Assembly (NCBI GenBank): GCA_036268425.1
Contig: DATAUE010000108.1
Span: 62,001 to 126,000, forward strand
Length of the DNA: 64,000 nucleotides
Source of the DNA: DATARH01 sp036268425
GTDB taxonomy: Bacteria; Pseudomonadota; Alphaproteobacteria; ATCC43930; CGMCC-115725
Reading direction: 5' to 3'
Within the stretch, counting starts at the first letter, position 1, and each line of letters opens with the position of its first letter. Of this stretch, positions 50,599-59,428 are shown piece by piece. Under the pieces are notes generated by a model that ran no database searches, was not told where the DNA came from, and saw nothing but the letters and a program-made list of their open reading frames with translations. The translations under genes and the position numbers were made by a program.

Positions 50599-51732
50599 GT
50601 GCCGTTCCAGATCGCGTGGCGCATTCTGACGTATCAGAAAGGCCGCACCGCGCTTGCCACCGGCGGCATTTTCATCGCGATCCTGCTGATCTTTGTCGAA
50701 CTCGGCTTCTTTGTCGCCGTACCGCAGGGCGGCATGTTGATCTACGACCACATGCGTTTTGACCTGCTGGTGTGCTCCGACAAATATCTGTTCCAGACGT
50801 CACCGGGGCAGTTTCCCCGCGCCCGGCTGACGACCGTCGCGCGGGTCGCCGATGTGGCGCAGGCCAGCCCGGTCTATCTCGGCCCCGCGATGTGGCAGGA
50901 TGCCAAAGGCGGCGTGCGGCTCGATTCGCTGGTGCTGGGATTTGATCCGCATTCCAGGGTTTTTGCCGTACCGGACATCGAAAGCCAGGTGGCGGTGCTG
51001 GAGCGACCCGACACCGTGCTGGTCGACAGCACGACACGGTCGCTGTTCGGGCCGCTGACGGCTGGGCGGCTGATCGACCTCAACGGGCACAAGGTAACGA
51101 TCGGCGGCAGCTACACGCTGGGCACCGGGTTTCTCGGGCTCGGCGTATCGATCGCCGACGAAGCGAATTTTTTTCGCATTTTCCGCGGCCGCCCTGCTGC
51201 TGAGACAGTCAATCTCGGCCTCGTAACGCTGAAGCCCGGCGCCGATCCCGCTGCCGTCGCCAAGGCCCTGCGCGCGACGCTACCCGCCGATACGCAGGTT
51301 TTCACCCGCTCCGAACTTACGACGCGCGAAGTGTCGTACTGGACGACCCGTACCGCCACCGGATTGATTTTCGGGTCCGGATTGGTGGTGTCGTTCGTGG
51401 TCGGGATCATGGTGCTGTACCAGACGCTCGCGACCCAGATCACCCGGCAACTGCCGCAATTCGCCACCTTGAAGGCGATGGGCTACACCAACCGCTTTCT
51501 CGACGCGATTGTGCTCGTCGAGGCGTTTCTGATCATGCTGATCGGGTTTGTACCGGCGCTCGTCGCCGCGCTCGGCGTCTACGCGCTGGTGCGTCGCCAG
51601 ACCCTGCTGCCGCTCGATCTGAGCCTGCCGCAACTCGGCATGGTGTTCGCGATCACCCTGGTCATGGCAGGGGCGTCAGCCTTTCTGTCGCTGGGCGGAT
51701 TGCGCCGCGCCGCGCCGGCTGATGTCTTCTGA
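50599..51732 (+). CDS. FtsX-like ABC permease, DevC type (first)
   Basis: About 377 aa. An N-terminal helix (LATGGIFIAILLIFVELGFFVAV) is followed by a periplasmic domain of about 220 residues and three C-terminal helices, the FtsX/MacB layout. QLPQFATLKAMGYTNRFL is the coupling segment typical of the DevC subgroup. DevC normally works with DevB, a membrane-fusion protein, and DevA. The start is GTG 50599 after AAGG. It overlaps the second permease by 11 bases. Its cargo may be a lipid, glycolipid or peptide. Confidence 0.88.
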   Translation: MPFQIAWRILTYQKGRTALATGGIFIAILLIFVELGFFVAVPQGGMLIYDHMRFDLLVCSDKYLFQTSPGQFPRARLTTVARVADVAQASPVYLGPAMWQDAKGGVRLDSLVLGFDPHSRVFAVPDIESQVAVLERPDTVLVDSTTRSLFGPLTAGRLIDLNGHKVTIGGSYTLGTGFLGLGVSIADEANFFRIFRGRPAAETVNLGLVTLKPGADPAAVAKALRATLPADTQVFTRSELTTREVSYWTTRTATGLIFGSGLVVSFVVGIMVLYQTLATQITRQLPQFATLKAMGYTNRFLDAIVLVEAFLIMLIGFVPALVAALGVYALVRRQTLLPLDLSLPQLGMVFAITLVMAGASAFLSLGGLRRAAPADVF

Positions 51733-52951
51733 TGGAGGCCGGGTTTTTGCGCGGAACCGGATGGTGAAAACGTCGGAAACGGCGGTCAGGTTCGGCAGCA
51801 GCCGCTTTGTGCCGCTGGCGCTGCGCAACCTGCTGTCCAACAAGGCACGGCTGGCGCGGTCGAGCGCCGGCATCGCCTTTGCCGTATTGCTGATGCTGGT
51901 GCAGCTTGGCTTCGAGCGCGGGTTTTTCGATGCGTCACTGGCCACCGTGCGACAGCTCGACGGCGATCTGTTCATCTTTAACGCCAGCAAGTACCGGGTA
52001 ATGAACCATGACCCGTTTGCGCACCGCTATCTGAACACCGCCGCCGGTGTCGCCGGGGTTGCTTCGGCAACACCGTTATTCGGGGCCTGGCAGGATTTCT
52101 TCTGGAAGGACCCCGCCGGCGACCAGACCTATCTCGTCCAGGCGTTCGGTTTCGATCCAGACCACCCGGCATTCCTGCTCTCCGATGTCAAAGATGACGC
52201 CGGCCGGCTCAAGCAGCAGGACGCGGTCATCGTCGATCGCCGCGCCCGCGCGTTCCTGCACATGGATACCGACGCCAAGGAAACCGAGATCAACGGCCAT
52301 GCCGTGCATATCGCCGGCCGCTTCACGCTCGGCCCGGACTTTATGAGCGACGGCACCGTGATGATGAGCGAACAGACCTTTGCTCGCCTTTTGCCCGGTA
52401 ACCGGGACAATGCCGCCGCGCTGCCGGTCGATATCGGCATCGTCAAATTGCGCGCCGGCGAAAACCCTGCGCAGGTCCGTGACGCGCTGCGCGCGGCATT
52501 GCCGGCGGAATTGCGGATAATGGACAAGGCCGAGCTGGTCGCGTTCGAGCGCAGCTTTCAGGCCGATTTGTCATCCGCCGGCCCGATATTTCTGATGGGA
52601 ACGGTCGTCGGATTTGTCGTCGGCATGCTGATCTCGTACCAGATCATTTACACCGACCTGTCCGACCAGCTACCGCAATACGCGACGCTCAAAGGCATGG
52701 GATACAATACAGGGTATCTGGTGCGCGTCGTGATGGAACAGGCGGCCCTATCGGCGCTCGCCGGCTATATCCCGGCGTGGCTGCTGTGCCTTGTCGTCTA
52801 TCGGGTGATCGGCACGATCGCCCTGCTGCCATTGCACATGACGGTGGGGCTGACCCTGCTCAGCCTCGGCCTGACCATCGGCATGTGCCTGATTTCGGCG
52901 GGGCTGGCGATCCGCCGGGTGATCCGGGCCGACCCCGCGGAGGTTTTCTGA
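51722..52951 (+). CDS. FtsX-like ABC permease, DevC type (second)
   Basis: About 409 aa, same architecture as its neighbour but clearly diverged: helix GIAFAVLLMLVQLGFERGFF, periplasmic domain, then helices beginning IFLMGTVVGFVVGMLISYQ, the coupling segment QLPQYATLKGMGYNTGYLV, and two more. Two different permeases suggest a heterodimer, unlike classic DevC. ATG 51722 overlaps the first permease; ATG 51761 (MVKTSETAV) is a possible shorter start. The stop overlaps the ATPase start by one base, so the three genes are coupled. Confidence 0.88.
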   Translation: MSSDGGRVFARNRMVKTSETAVRFGSSRFVPLALRNLLSNKARLARSSAGIAFAVLLMLVQLGFERGFFDASLATVRQLDGDLFIFNASKYRVMNHDPFAHRYLNTAAGVAGVASATPLFGAWQDFFWKDPAGDQTYLVQAFGFDPDHPAFLLSDVKDDAGRLKQQDAVIVDRRARAFLHMDTDAKETEINGHAVHIAGRFTLGPDFMSDGTVMMSEQTFARLLPGNRDNAAALPVDIGIVKLRAGENPAQVRDALRAALPAELRIMDKAELVAFERSFQADLSSAGPIFLMGTVVGFVVGMLISYQIIYTDLSDQLPQYATLKGMGYNTGYLVRVVMEQAALSALAGYIPAWLLCLVVYRVIGTIALLPLHMTVGLTLLSLGLTIGMCLISAGLAIRRVIRADPAEVF

Positions 52952-54063
52952 TGCCGGCTCCCCAGTTGATCGAACCCGCGGCGCAAGACCAGGTACTGCG
53001 CGCCGCCGGGGTGGATTTCTTCTACGGCGAGGGCGAAGCCCGCAACCAGGTGCTGTTCGATATCGGCCTCGACGTCAAAGCCGGGCAACTGGTCGTGATG
53101 ACCGGCCCCTCCGGATCGGGCAAGACGACCCTCCTCACCCTGATCGGTGCGCTGCGCACGCTGGATAAAGGGGTGATCGAGGTGCTGGGCCATGATCTGG
53201 CACAGCTTCGCCCGAATGCGCTGGTGCGGGTGCGGCGCGATATCGGCTTTATCTTCCAGATGCACAATCTGTTCGAGTCGCTGACCGCTTACGAGAACGT
53301 CAAGATGGCAATGCAGCTTTCCGGCGGCCATACCGCCACCGAAATGCGCGAGCGCGGCGTTGCGATGCTGGAGCGGCTCGGTCTTGGCGCGCGGGTCAAC
53401 TATCGGCCGCGTTCGCTGTCGGGCGGACAGCGCCAGCGCGTCGCGATCGCGCGCGCCCTCGCCAACCATCCGAAGCTGGTACTGGCCGATGAGCCGACCG
53501 CCGCGCTCGACCAGGATTCGACGCGCAACGTCGTGCGCCTCTTCAAGGAAATGACCGAGGAGGACGGCACTGCGATCGTCATGGTGACGCACGATCACCG
53601 AATCATCGAGCTGGCCGACCGGCTGGTGCACATGGTCGACGGGCGCATCGTTTCCGACATCGTGCTCAATGACGCGCTGCGCATATGCGAGTTCCTCAAA
53701 GGCGTCGACGGGTTCAAAAACCTGACCCCGACCGAGTTGACGCACGTCGCCGAGCACATGACGAAGCGGCATTACCTGCCCGGCGACCCTGTGATCCGCG
53801 AAGGCGAGGCCGGCCACGAGCTGTTTTTGATTTCCGACGGCGAGGTCAAGGTTGACCGCTCCGGGCAGGAGGTCGCGCGCCTCGGCCCCGGCGAGTTCTT
53901 TGGCGAACTGGCGCTGTTGAGCGGCGAGCGGCGCAACGCCTCGGTGATAGCCACCGATGCTCTTGAAACCTATGTTCTCGGCGAAGCGGAATTTCATGCC
54001 GCCATCGAAAAGAGCGCGAACTTCCGCGATCAGCTACGCCGGGTTTATTTCCTGCGGCATTAG
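52951..54063 (+). CDS. ABC ATPase (DevA-like) fused to a cyclic-nucleotide-binding domain
   Basis: 370 aa. Residues 1-240 are a MacB/DevA-type ATPase: Walker A GPSGSGKTT (52-60), Q-loop FIFQMHNLFESLTAYENVK, signature LSGGQRQR (156-163), Walker B LVLADEPTAALD (D180-E181) and the switch His in VMVTHDHR. Residues about 245-370 are a CRP-like cNMP-binding domain: FKNLTPTELTHVAEHM, LPGDPVIREGEAGHELFLIS, and the phosphate-binding cassette GEFFGELALLSGERRNASV (Glu319, Arg327/328). The Arg and Glu needed for nucleotide binding are present. The fusion suggests that a cyclic nucleotide or similar ligand controls export. No membrane-fusion protein gene is adjacent. Confidence 0.92.
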   Translation: MPAPQLIEPAAQDQVLRAAGVDFFYGEGEARNQVLFDIGLDVKAGQLVVMTGPSGSGKTTLLTLIGALRTLDKGVIEVLGHDLAQLRPNALVRVRRDIGFIFQMHNLFESLTAYENVKMAMQLSGGHTATEMRERGVAMLERLGLGARVNYRPRSLSGGQRQRVAIARALANHPKLVLADEPTAALDQDSTRNVVRLFKEMTEEDGTAIVMVTHDHRIIELADRLVHMVDGRIVSDIVLNDALRICEFLKGVDGFKNLTPTELTHVAEHMTKRHYLPGDPVIREGEAGHELFLISDGEVKVDRSGQEVARLGPGEFFGELALLSGERRNASVIATDALETYVLGEAEFHAAIEKSANFRDQLRRVYFLRH

Positions 54064-54122
54064 TGGTCCTGACCGACGTTGCTGATGTAGCATCGCCCGC
54101 ACGACCTCCTGGGAGACCCGCC

Positions 54123-55232
54123 ATGCCTGATTACCCGTTGGCATCGAGCAACCCGCAGAGCCTCGGCTTTGCGCAGAAGCCGCTCGAACATCTCGATCAT
54201 CTGATCCGCTCGCATATCGAGGAAGGCCGCTATCCCGGAGCGCAGATCGCCCTGGCACGCAATGGACAGCTCGCGCTGTTCCGCACCTATGGCGACGCCA
54301 AGACCGAAGGGGGCCGCACCGCCGCGACCGACCAGACGCTATTCCTGTTGTTCAGCCAAACCAAGGTGCTGACCAGTTCGGCGATCTGGGCCTTGGTCGA
54401 GGAAGGCAAATTGTCCTTTATGGACAAGATCAGCGACCACCTGCCCGAATTTGCCAAGCGCGGCAAAGCCGACATCATGCTGCATACCGTCATGACGCAC
54501 CAGGGCGGCTTTCCGTCAGGCGACGTGACGCAGGCGACCTGGACGGATCACGCCAAAATGCGTGCCGAAGTCTGCGATTTCTCGCTCGACTGGACGCCAG
54601 GCACCCGGCTGCAATACCACGCCCGCGCTGCACATCTGACTCAGGCAATGGTCATCGAGTCGGTGACGGGCCAGGATTATCGCCACATCATTCGCGACAA
54701 AGTGCTGGCACCGCTGGGGCTCGCCAACGACATTTTCGTCGGCGTTCCGGCCGAGTTGCAGGGCCGCTGCGCCGACACCTACGCGCCGGAAGGCCGCGAC
54801 AACTCGCCGGAATTCAAGGCGGCCGGGATGCCGAGCGGCGGCGGCTATGCCACCGCGCGTGGCATGGCGGCATTCTATCAGATGCTGCTCGGCAAGGGGC
54901 GCCTCGGCGATGTCCGGCTGTTTTCGCCGCGGCTGATCGCGTACGTCACAAAAAACCACACCGGCGATCGCGGCGACGACCAGATGGGCGGCATCCCGAT
55001 GCATCGCGGCCTGGGGCCGCATGTCCGCGGCGAAAGCGACCGCATCCGCGGTCTTGGCACGATCGGCGCGCCGCAGACCTTTGGCCACGGCGGGGCCGGC
55101 ACCTCCTATTCCTGGGCCGACCCGACGAGCGGCGTGTCGTTTACCTATATCACCAACTTTGTCGCGCCTGATCCGTGGCACTCAGCCCGGCTCGACCGCA
55201 TCGCCAATCTGGCGCACGCCGCGATCGACTGA
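54123..55232 (+). CDS. Serine hydrolase, beta-lactamase/class C family
   Basis: About 369 aa, penicillin-binding-protein fold. FLLFSQTKVLTSSAIW holds the SxxK motif (FSQTK). RLQYHARAAHLTQAMV holds the Tyr of the second motif in a YHA form. FGHGGAGTSYSWADP gives the HGG equivalent of KTG. There is no signal peptide, so it acts in the cytoplasm or is exported in another way; an esterase role is more likely than antibiotic resistance. It follows the ABC genes by 59 bases in the same direction and may share their transcript. Confidence 0.88.
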   Translation: MPDYPLASSNPQSLGFAQKPLEHLDHLIRSHIEEGRYPGAQIALARNGQLALFRTYGDAKTEGGRTAATDQTLFLLFSQTKVLTSSAIWALVEEGKLSFMDKISDHLPEFAKRGKADIMLHTVMTHQGGFPSGDVTQATWTDHAKMRAEVCDFSLDWTPGTRLQYHARAAHLTQAMVIESVTGQDYRHIIRDKVLAPLGLANDIFVGVPAELQGRCADTYAPEGRDNSPEFKAAGMPSGGGYATARGMAAFYQMLLGKGRLGDVRLFSPRLIAYVTKNHTGDRGDDQMGGIPMHRGLGPHVRGESDRIRGLGTIGAPQTFGHGGAGTSYSWADPTSGVSFTYITNFVAPDPWHSARLDRIANLAHAAID

Positions 55233-55251
55233 CGCGAGCGCCAAGCTCTTG

Positions 55252-55872
55252 CTAATGCGGCATCGGCGGCGGAACCTCTGTCGCCGGTGCCGGATTTAAT
55301 GCGGCGGCCGAGGATAAGCTGGCGCGCGCCGCATCGACCGCGGCAAGCTGCTTTGCAACGAGATCGCCCGGCACGAAGATCATTTTGCTCGCGCCGGATT
55401 TGGCGGTGAAACTCACCTGCAAGCCGCCGATGCCCGCCCGGAGCAGCGGCTCCGGCAGCGCGGCGGCAAACTCCTCGGCATATGAACAACCACCACTGCA
55501 GGTGATTTCGTTCTTGCTGATCGGGATAAAGCGCAGTTCCTGCCCGGTGGCATCGCGCGCCGTGTCCCAATTCCGTTCATCGCCGAAATAGCTGCTTTCG
55601 ACATAAAGCTGGTCGACGGTCTGACCATTGCGCGTGTCGACCCAACTGCGCAATGCATAGATATTCGTCGAGGGCACGCCGAGAAACGGCTCGTCGTGCT
55701 GCCGCCGCGGCCCGACCAGCGCGATAAAGCGGCCATCCTGTTCGGTGGAACGGCTGACGTCATTCTGCAGGATTGGCCGAGGCACCGGCGCCACCCCGCA
55801 ACCGGCGAGCCCGGTTAACAACAGAACCGGCAACAAAAACCTCACAGCAACCGGCGTCGGCAGAAATTTCAT
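55252..55872 (-). CDS. Hypothetical lipoprotein
   Basis: About 206 aa. The lipoprotein signal RFLLPVLLLTGLAGC ends in Cys25. The mature protein has RSWVDTRNGQTVDQLYVESS, then EITCSGGCSYAEEFAAALPE with two close Cys, and a short tail ending in PPPMPH. No family was recognised with confidence. It resembles small outer-membrane or periplasmic lipoproteins of unknown role. ATG 55872 is used; a GTG one codon upstream is an alternative. It begins only 6 bases after the CoA-transferase stop on the same strand. Confidence 0.75.
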   Translation of the reverse strand: MKFLPTPVAVRFLLPVLLLTGLAGCGVAPVPRPILQNDVSRSTEQDGRFIALVGPRRQHDEPFLGVPSTNIYALRSWVDTRNGQTVDQLYVESSYFGDERNWDTARDATGQELRFIPISKNEITCSGGCSYAEEFAAALPEPLLRAGIGGLQVSFTAKSGASKMIFVPGDLVAKQLAAVDAARASLSSAAALNPAPATEVPPPMPH

Positions 55873-55878
55873 CACGTG

Positions 55879-57012
55879 TCAGCCTAATTTTGCTTCGTTG
55901 TCTTCGCCGAGCGCCGGCGACGCCTTGGCAAAAGGCGGTCGCACGCCGTCAAACGATAAGGGAATACCGACCAGGCCAACATCGCTGCCGGGCTTACGCT
56001 GGATCATGCCGAGCGCCTCGGTCTGCGGGTCGGCGATGACTTGATCGAGCGTGTGCAGCGGCCCGTTCGGAATACCGGCCTTTTCAAACAGCGGCGCCCA
56101 ATGCGTCACCGGTTTCGTAAAAAATATCTCCGACAGGATCGCAATCAACTCGGCGCGATGCATCACCCGGTCGCGATTGGTGCGGAACCGCTCATCCTCG
56201 GCAAGCTCGGGCCGCTCCAGCGCGGCGCACAGGCGGCGGAACAGATTGTCGTTGCCGGCAGCCACCATCATGTAGCCGTCCGAAGCGGCAAACGCCTGAT
56301 ACGGCACGATCATGTCAACGCCAGAACCATGCCGCTCGGGAACCTTCTGATCGACCAGGTAGCCGGCGATCGGGATCGTCATCCAGGCGAGCGCGGTCTC
56401 GTACAGCGACGTATCGATTGTGCCGCCTTTTCCGGTACGCCCACGCTCCTGCAATGCGGACAGAATGCCGATGATCGACCACATGCCGGCGGCCATATCG
56501 ATGATCGACACCCCGACCCGCACCGGCGGCCTGCCATCCTCGCCGAGAATGCTCATCAGCCCGCTATAGGCCTGCATCATCGGGTCGTAGCCGGGTTTGT
56601 CGCGCAACGGCCCGACCGCGCCGAACGCACCGAGATTGCAGCAGACGAGGCTCGGCTTGGCGGCGATCAGCGCGGTAGCGCCAAGCCCGTAACGGTCGAG
56701 CGCGCCGGCCTTGAGGTTTTGCAGCACGACGTCGGCACGGTCGAAAATCAGCGTACGCAGCCGCTCGACATCGGCCGGGTCGGCGAGATTGATCGTGATG
56801 CCAGCCTTGGCCCGGTTGACCGCGTGAAAACAGGTCGCCGCGCCTTCGAGAAACGGTGGTCCCCAGCCGCGGCAGGCGTCGCCGCCTTGCGGGTTCTCGA
56901 CCTTGATGACCTCAGCGCCGAGCTCGCCGAGAATCATCCCGGCATACGGTGCGGCGATACTGTGACCGATCTCGACGACGACGAGACCGGACAGGGGCTT
57001 GTTGCTGGACAT
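55879..57012 (-). CDS. CaiB/BaiF family CoA-transferase
   Basis: About 377 aa, class III CoA-transferase. VVEIGHSIAAPYAGMILGEL, GAEVIKVENPQGGDACRG, FHAVNRAKAGITINLADP and DVVLQNLKAGALDRYG lead to KPGYDPMMQAYSGLMS with the nucleophile Asp143. RVGVSIIDMAAGMWSIIG is the usual next helix. Substrates are unknown. The start at 57012 has GGGAGGG 4 bases upstream; a TTG 18 bases further out is unlikely. It is divergent from the sugar ABC operon, so the gap 57013-57217 is a two-way promoter region. Confidence 0.93.
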   Translation of the reverse strand: MSSNKPLSGLVVVEIGHSIAAPYAGMILGELGAEVIKVENPQGGDACRGWGPPFLEGAATCFHAVNRAKAGITINLADPADVERLRTLIFDRADVVLQNLKAGALDRYGLGATALIAAKPSLVCCNLGAFGAVGPLRDKPGYDPMMQAYSGLMSILGEDGRPPVRVGVSIIDMAAGMWSIIGILSALQERGRTGKGGTIDTSLYETALAWMTIPIAGYLVDQKVPERHGSGVDMIVPYQAFAASDGYMMVAAGNDNLFRRLCAALERPELAEDERFRTNRDRVMHRAELIAILSEIFFTKPVTHWAPLFEKAGIPNGPLHTLDQVIADPQTEALGMIQRKPGSDVGLVGIPLSFDGVRPPFAKASPALGEDNEAKLG

Positions 57013-57217
57013 CGACCCTCCCGGTCGCAAACACCCTCGCCGGCTTCACGTCGCGCGAAAACGGCGATTCGCTCAAAACGAGACCGTTCTTAGTTTGGTT
57101 TGCGCCGGGTCGCCAGGGCCGATGTGGCCTGATGACCGGTCGCCACCGGGCCGCTATGTTTCCGGCGGCCACGGTCCGCACGGCCGAACGGAATGCCGAA
57201 CGGGGGAGAACGCCACC

Positions 57218-58306
57218 ATGAAACGACGATCCGATGATCTTGTCGCAACGGTCGGCGAAAAACTGCCGCGCCGCGCGCTAATGCGCGGCGTTACGGTCGG
57301 AGCGGCAGCCGCAGCACTGAGTGCCGCGGCTGGCCGGGCGCGTGCTGCAGATGCAGTGCCGTTTCCCGAGCATCCGCGCTGGAAATTCGTGTTCGTCAAC
57401 CACGTCACGACCAATGCGTTTTTTGTGCCGTGCCAATACGGCATCGCCGACGCCTGCGCGCTGCTCGGCTGCGATTATCAATGGACCGGCTCCGACACGT
57501 CCGATGTGGCGCAGATGGTCAACGCGATGAACGCTGCGATCGCCGGCAAGGCCGACGGCATTGCCGTCTGCATCGTCGACCCCAAAGGCTTCGACCGGCC
57601 GGTGGCGCGGGCCTTGGAGGCCGGCATTCCGGTGTTCAGCTACAACGCCGACGCACCGCATGGCGGCGACAACAAGCGCCTCGCCTATGTCGGACAGGAC
57701 CTTTTTCTCTCGGGCCAGTTGATGGGCGAGCGCATCGTCAAGCTGGTCGGCGAAGGTGAGGTGGCGATCTTTATCGCGACACCCGGCCAGCTCAATTTGC
57801 AACCGCGCGTCGATGGCGCGATCGATGCGATCAAGAAATCCGGCGCCAAGATCAACGCGACGATGATCGCGACCGACCCGACGGTAAACAACTCGCTGTC
57901 GAAAATCCGCGCCTATTATCTCGGCCACCAGGACGTTAAGGGCATGTTCGCGGTCGGCGGCGGCGACACGATGAATACCGGCCAGATCATGCGGCAATAC
58001 GATCTCGGCAAAAAAGGCGTCCATGGCGGCGGCTATGATCTGCTGCCAAAATCGCTGGAGTCGGTACGCGACGGCTTTCTCGATTTCGTGATCGACCAGC
58101 AGCCCTACCTGCAAGGCTTTTACACGGTCATGGAAATGTTCGCCTTCAAGGTATCGGGGGGTCTCGTCGGGCCGGCCGACATCAACACCGGGCTCAAATT
58201 CGTTACCAAAGACAGTATCGAGCAATACATGAACACCCAGACCCGCTACGAAGGCAGCGCCGATAAGGCCCAGATCGTCCCCCGCACCGGCGCCATCGCG
58301 GGTTGA
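57218..58306 (+). CDS. Sugar ABC transporter substrate-binding protein
   Basis: About 362 aa, periplasmic binding protein 1 family (ribose/fructose type). A long leader with a twin-arginine-like stretch (KLPRRALMRGVTVGAAAA) ends near GRARAADA. Mature features are FVNHVTTNAFFVPCQYGIAD, SDTSDVAQMVNAMNAAIAGK, the effector loop GIAVCIVDPKGFDRPVARAL, and KGMFAVGGGDTMNTGQIMRQ. The C-terminal QQPYLQGFYTVMEMFAFK is typical of RbsB/FrcB-like receptors. It is followed by permease and ATPase genes. CGGGGGAGAA precedes the start. Confidence 0.92.
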   Translation: MKRRSDDLVATVGEKLPRRALMRGVTVGAAAAALSAAAGRARAADAVPFPEHPRWKFVFVNHVTTNAFFVPCQYGIADACALLGCDYQWTGSDTSDVAQMVNAMNAAIAGKADGIAVCIVDPKGFDRPVARALEAGIPVFSYNADAPHGGDNKRLAYVGQDLFLSGQLMGERIVKLVGEGEVAIFIATPGQLNLQPRVDGAIDAIKKSGAKINATMIATDPTVNNSLSKIRAYYLGHQDVKGMFAVGGGDTMNTGQIMRQYDLGKKGVHGGGYDLLPKSLESVRDGFLDFVIDQQPYLQGFYTVMEMFAFKVSGGLVGPADINTGLKFVTKDSIEQYMNTQTRYEGSADKAQIVPRTGAIAG

Positions 58307-58444
58307 TCGCAGAAATGGTCCGATTTAGGTCGGCAAAACAAATGCGACACACCCAAGCCACCATTTCCGATCAATTCGTGGGCATCCCGGCCGGCGCCGG
58401 GATGGCTAAAGACTTTTCCCTGTTGCCGCAGGCGCGGACGGGCG

Positions 58445-59428
58445 ATGCCTGACCGGGGGTCTCCTGCCACGGCCGGTGTGCGGTGGCTGCATGGGCTGCT
58501 GCTGCGCCCCGAGGCGAGCGTCGTCGTCGTGTCGGCGGCGCTGATCGTCTATTTCGAGCTGGTCAACGTCAATTTCCTGACCGACGCCAATCTCGAAACG
58601 CTGTCGCAATTCGTTGCCGCGCCGGTGATCATCGCGTGTGGCGAAATCATGCTGCTGATCTGCCGCGAGATCGACCTTTCGGTCGGGCAGACCTTTGCCC
58701 TGGCGCCTTTCGTCATGGGGTATGCACAGGCGATCGGGTTGCCGGCGGTGGTGGCGATCCTGCTGGCGGTAGTGGTCAGCGGCCTGATCGGCCTGATCAT
58801 CGGAATGATCACGATCGGCCTCAGCGTGCCGTCGTTTATAACCACGCTCGGCATGCTGTTTCTGATCAACGGCGCGACGCTGACGATTTCCCGCGGCTTC
58901 CCGGCCAACATGCCGGACGGGCCGATCCTGACCGGCATCATGGGCGCCTGGAGCTATGCCGAGATCGTCTGGGCCGTCGCGATCGTCGCGGTCATGCATA
59001 TCGTGTTGCGACACACCCGCTGGGGTCTGCACACCATCGCGATCGGCGGCAACCTTGTCGCCGCGGCCGAATCCGGCATCGCGATCAACCGGGTCAAGAT
59101 CGGCAATTTCGTGCTGACCAGCACGCTCGGCGGGTTTGCCGGCCTGATGGAGGCGTTTCGCGTCGGCTCGGCCGACCCGCTGGCCGGCGGCAGCAACATC
59201 ATGTTTCTCGGCGTCGCTTCGGGGGTGATCGGCGGCACCGCGATCGCGGGGGGCGCCGGCACGATCATCGGCGGGCTGGTCGGCGGGATTCTGCTGGGGG
59301 TGCTGCAGGACGGGTTCACCCTGCAAGGTATCAACGCCTTCACCTTTAACATCATCATCGGCGCGGCGATCCTGATCGCCATGATCGCAAACATTCATCT
59401 GGCACGCTGGCGCCGCGGCGGCCCATGA
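58445..59428 (+). CDS. Sugar ABC transporter permease (RbsC/FrcC type)
   Basis: About 327 aa, 8-10 membrane helices of the BPD_transp_2 family. Typical stretches are GEIMLLICREIDLSVGQTF (EIDLSVG), GMITIGLSVPSFITTLGMLF (PSFITTLGM) and IAIGGNLVAAAESGIAINRV. The end has GGTAIAGGAGTIIGGLVGG and the C-terminal VLQDGFTLQGI. It forms the channel for the receptor upstream. The start codon lies 138 bases after the receptor stop. The stop overlaps the ATPase start by 4 bases. Confidence 0.95.
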   Translation: MPDRGSPATAGVRWLHGLLLRPEASVVVVSAALIVYFELVNVNFLTDANLETLSQFVAAPVIIACGEIMLLICREIDLSVGQTFALAPFVMGYAQAIGLPAVVAILLAVVVSGLIGLIIGMITIGLSVPSFITTLGMLFLINGATLTISRGFPANMPDGPILTGIMGAWSYAEIVWAVAIVAVMHIVLRHTRWGLHTIAIGGNLVAAAESGIAINRVKIGNFVLTSTLGGFAGLMEAFRVGSADPLAGGSNIMFLGVASGVIGGTAIAGGAGTIIGGLVGGILLGVLQDGFTLQGINAFTFNIIIGAAILIAMIANIHLARWRRGGP

